DNA of 64,000 nt from Fibrobacteraceae bacterium (GTDB lineage Bacteria; Fibrobacterota; Fibrobacteria; Fibrobacterales; Fibrobacteraceae), in NCBI GenBank assembly GCA_017631885.1, contig JAGBSH010000021.1, positions 1 through 64,000 on the forward strand, given 5' to 3'. Each line of letters begins with the position of its first letter. Position 1 is the stretch's first letter. The notes under the pieces were generated by a model. That model did no database searches and was not told where the DNA came from. It was given only the letters and a program-made list of their open reading frames with translations. Made by a program: the position numbers and the translations under genes. Below, piece by piece: positions 61,494-64,000 of the stretch.

Positions 61494-64000
61494 ATGAAAA
61501 AATCTTTTTTATCTCAATATGGTTTTCTTTTAGCAAGTGCCGGATTCTTTCTGCTTTTGCTTCTTTTCATTTTTAGAGCTTTTGTTTTTGATAGTTCTAC
61601 CCTAATGCTTAATAGCGACCAGTTAAATGGTATTGGTAGCCGTATTTTAAGAGCAGAAAATGCTATTGTCACAGAATGGGATGATTCTAGACTTGGCGGT
61701 GTGCCAACCATTGATGCTCTTTTTGCAGATGTTTATCACCCACTTGTTTGGGTGCAATTTATTACAGACCCAGCAAGAGCGGTTGGTTTTAAATTTATTT
61801 TAACCATCTGGGTGGCATTTTGTTCTGCATTACTTTTAGCTAAAACTCTAACCCAAAACAATTGGTTTTCAGCGTTACTTGCATTTCTTTACGCGCTTTC
61901 GCCTCAATATTTTACTTACATCTACGGCGGACACGACGGAAAAATGATGGTGTTTGCTATAGCACCACTTGCTTTGCTTTCTATCAGAAAAATTATTCGT
62001 GAAGGGAAACTAGCACACGTTTTTTTACTTGCTCTTTGCATTGTCTGGATGATTTTAGGCTCACACTTGCAGCTTACTTACCTTTTCTTGTGGGGTGGCG
62101 GTTTCTATGCGCTTTATGAAACATTTACCCTTATCGCTTCAAAAAAAATACGCATACAGCGATTGTTAGCTACTGCAATTGCGCTTGCTTTTGGTTTACT
62201 TCTTTCTGCATTCCAGCTTTTACCACCTTACCTTTATACCACAAGAGATTCGGTTCGTGGAACCGCAGAAAAAACAAATTACGGCCACGCTGTTAGCTGG
62301 TCTTTGCACCAAGAAGAATTAGGAGCTTTGCTTATTCCTGGGTTTATTGGTGTAGATGTTTACGAACAAAACAAAAATACAAATGAAGTAGAAGGTTCTT
62401 CATTTGTAACTTACACGCCACAAGATTTCCGGTATGGTTCTCCATTTTATTGGGGCCACAATGCGTTTAAATTAAACCACGATAGTTGCGGGACAATTCT
62501 TACATTCCTTGCTTTCTTGTGCTTTTTTATTCCGGGCAAAAAGCGTTATGCAGCGTTTTGGTTTTTAGGTTCTGTACTTGCGCTTTCTTATGCAATGGGC
62601 GCGCATTCTCCGCTATTTTCTCTTTGGTATGAAATTTTACCAGGCGTGAAAAATTTCAGAGCTCCAAGTATGGCTTTGTTCTGGTTACCACTTGCCGCTC
62701 TTATGATGGCAGCTCCTGTACTTAAGTCTTTTGGCAATCAAGAACAAACAAAGCATCTTGGCAAAGGCGTTTTCCTTTTTGCCGTTCTTTTAGGCATTCT
62801 TACAATAGCTAGGTTTAATTGGGAGACATTCCTTTCGCCTGTTGGTTTAGTGGTTTCTATTCTTTATGGCATTCTCTTTGTCGGAACAGTCCATTTATCA
62901 GAAAAAGATCAAAGGTTGTCTTGGCAAGCTTTCAGTAATGCTTTTACTTCCGGTTTTGAAGGAACATCAAAAATTTTACTTATTTCATTGTTCCTCCCCT
63001 TCCTTTTAATAGGAGCATTTTTCCTTTCAGGACAAAATTTGTTAGAAAATCCTGTAACAGCTCCTTACTTTAAGCCTTTACAGTTAGAAGCCATGAAAAT
63101 GGGTGCAACCAAAATGTTGCCTTCTTTACTTTTGGTGCTTATTTCTAGTGGTGTTGTGTTCTTTATTTTAAAACTTTCCAAATTTTCAAACAAAAATGCG
63201 GCTTTGATTCTTGCTCTCGTTGCTTCTGTGGAATTGTTCTTTATTAATGGCGTTTTTGTACAGAATGTTCCTAAAGAATCTTATATACAGCCAAATAATC
63301 GTTTAATTGCCGCTATTAAACAAACAAATGATTCTCTGAATATTCCAAGAGTTCTTTCTCTTTCTAAGAACAATGCCCTTTCCGGAAATATTTTCCCTGC
63401 TTATAATCTTAGAAATGCTGGTGGTTTTCATGATAACGAATTAGCTTCTTATCAAGCGTTCAGAGGTGGCCCTAGTAGCGCTAATTTTATGATTGGGTTA
63501 GATAAACAAGGTGGAGCTCGACCATTTTTGGATTTAGCTAACATTGGAAGCATTATTTTTGATATGCCTCAAGGGACAACTTATATGCCTAACCCTACGG
63601 CAATGGGCGAAGGATTCCTTTACGGAAATGCTGTGGTTATGGATGATGCGACAGCTATTGAAACATTAAAAACAGCTGTTGTTCGCCAAGTTCAACAAGA
63701 AATGCCAAAAGATTCTCTAGATTCTAATGGAGCCATTGATTCTCTTCTTAAAAAAGAACCTGAAGGATTTTTATACAGAGAAACACTTATTTTGTCAGAG
63801 AAACCTTCTATTTCTATGGATCAAGGTGTTCCTAATGGAAAAGCTGTGCTAATTGCAAGGCCTAAAATGGATACACAGGTTTTTGAAGTGGAGTCTGACC
63901 GCGAAGCAATGCTTTTTGTGAGTGGTAATTACCACCCTTACTGGAAAGCATTTGTAAATGATAAACCAGCAAAAGTTTATAAAGCATTTACTACATTCCG
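61494..64000 (+). CDS. YfhO-family membrane protein, 3' end beyond the window
   Basis: Open frame from ATG 61494 (TTGGAG ribosome site) to the end of the window, about 835 codons so far without a stop. The N-terminus has a membrane helix (FLLASAGFFLLLLFIFRAFVF), then VLNSDQ-like loop MLNSDQLNGIG and more than ten further hydrophobic segments, including FAIAPLALLSI and AFGLLLSAFQLLPPYLYTTRDSVRG. This layout with a large periplasmic loop near the end fits the YfhO/GT-C-like group, thought to transfer sugars in the membrane. The absence of a downstream end is only because the window stops here. Confidence 0.82.
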   Translation, partial: MKKSFLSQYGFLLASAGFFLLLLLFIFRAFVFDSSTLMLNSDQLNGIGSRILRAENAIVTEWDDSRLGGVPTIDALFADVYHPLVWVQFITDPARAVGFKFILTIWVAFCSALLLAKTLTQNNWFSALLAFLYALSPQYFTYIYGGHDGKMMVFAIAPLALLSIRKIIREGKLAHVFLLALCIVWMILGSHLQLTYLFLWGGGFYALYETFTLIASKKIRIQRLLATAIALAFGLLLSAFQLLPPYLYTTRDSVRGTAEKTNYGHAVSWSLHQEELGALLIPGFIGVDVYEQNKNTNEVEGSSFVTYTPQDFRYGSPFYWGHNAFKLNHDSCGTILTFLAFLCFFIPGKKRYAAFWFLGSVLALSYAMGAHSPLFSLWYEILPGVKNFRAPSMALFWLPLAALMMAAPVLKSFGNQEQTKHLGKGVFLFAVLLGILTIARFNWETFLSPVGLVVSILYGILFVGTVHLSEKDQRLSWQAFSNAFTSGFEGTSKILLISLFLPFLLIGAFFLSGQNLLENPVTAPYFKPLQLEAMKMGATKMLPSLLLVLISSGVVFFILKLSKFSNKNAALILALVASVELFFINGVFVQNVPKESYIQPNNRLIAAIKQTNDSLNIPRVLSLSKNNALSGNIFPAYNLRNAGGFHDNELASYQAFRGGPSSANFMIGLDKQGGARPFLDLANIGSIIFDMPQGTTYMPNPTAMGEGFLYGNAVVMDDATAIETLKTAVVRQVQQEMPKDSLDSNGAIDSLLKKEPEGFLYRETLILSEKPSISMDQGVPNGKAVLIARPKMDTQVFEVESDREAMLFVSGNYHPYWKAFVNDKPAKVYKAFTTF

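Overview
The window looks like chromosomal DNA of a member of the Fibrobacterota, probably a gut or rumen relative of Fibrobacter. The clues are: a broken copy of what looks like the Fibrobacter succinogenes major paralogous domain (7938-8135, minus); a cellobiose-phosphorylase-type enzyme; a secreted beta-helix enzyme with a serine linker, two CBM35-like modules and a C-terminal type-IX-like sorting domain; Rpn-type nuclease/transposase genes; and many secreted proteins without close named relatives. The DNA is A+T-rich by eye, lower in G+C than cultured Fibrobacter, so the genus is an inference.

Layout. 1-575: degenerate palindromic repeats and the trpS terminator. 576-7701: housekeeping genes (trpS on minus; rnd, a tiny TatA-like peptide, a short 5-formyl-THF cyclo-ligase and a TrmH-family rRNA methylase on plus), then a secreted beta-helix/CBM35 protein and an EamA transporter. 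7702-9922: accessory strip with a gene fragment, repeats, an Rpn nuclease gene and an apparent tRNA-Met fossil. 9923-23457: a surface-polysaccharide cluster, all plus strand: three glycosyltransferases, an EpsG/Wzy-like polymerase, a VioA-like sugar aminotransferase, an AlbA/Schlafen-type regulator, an ATP-grasp ligase, a second PLP enzyme, a GNAT acyltransferase, an acyl carrier protein, a KAS III enzyme, an SDR ketoreductase and a Wzx-like flippase. The ACP, KAS III, SDR and GNAT genes suggest that an amino sugar is decorated with a custom-made short hydroxyacyl group. 23464-24690: a solitary Doc/Fic-type gene and a transposase remnant.

24832-33812: PadR regulator, GH94 phosphorylase, RidA-like protein (minus), EttA with an ABC-2 permease, a lipoprotein and an M3 peptidase. 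33845-35244: structured repeat, tRNA-Ser(GGA) with a good promoter, rpoZ, and a block of palindromic repeats. 35245-43946: gapA (minus), a 1256-residue TPR/transglutaminase lipoprotein, alr, a GH3-family acyl-adenylase and a HAD phosphatase. 43936-53346: a long minus-strand run with ribD, envelope and secreted proteins, an M23 peptidase and TcdA. 53646-64000: envelope and lipid A functions (DUF748 protein, lpxH, lipoprotein, rsmI, lnt), small membrane proteins, a queuosine-precursor-type transporter and the start of a YfhO-like membrane protein cut by the window end.

Two dispersed non-coding repeat families stand out. One is the GTCATTGCGA-type imperfect palindrome, in three clusters near 1-430, 8190-8410 and 34668-35160. 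The other is a hairpin-rich element in two inverted, diverged copies (31153-31255 and 33845-33985) whose stems appear to be preserved by compensating changes. Functions are assigned by reading motifs only; no searches were run.
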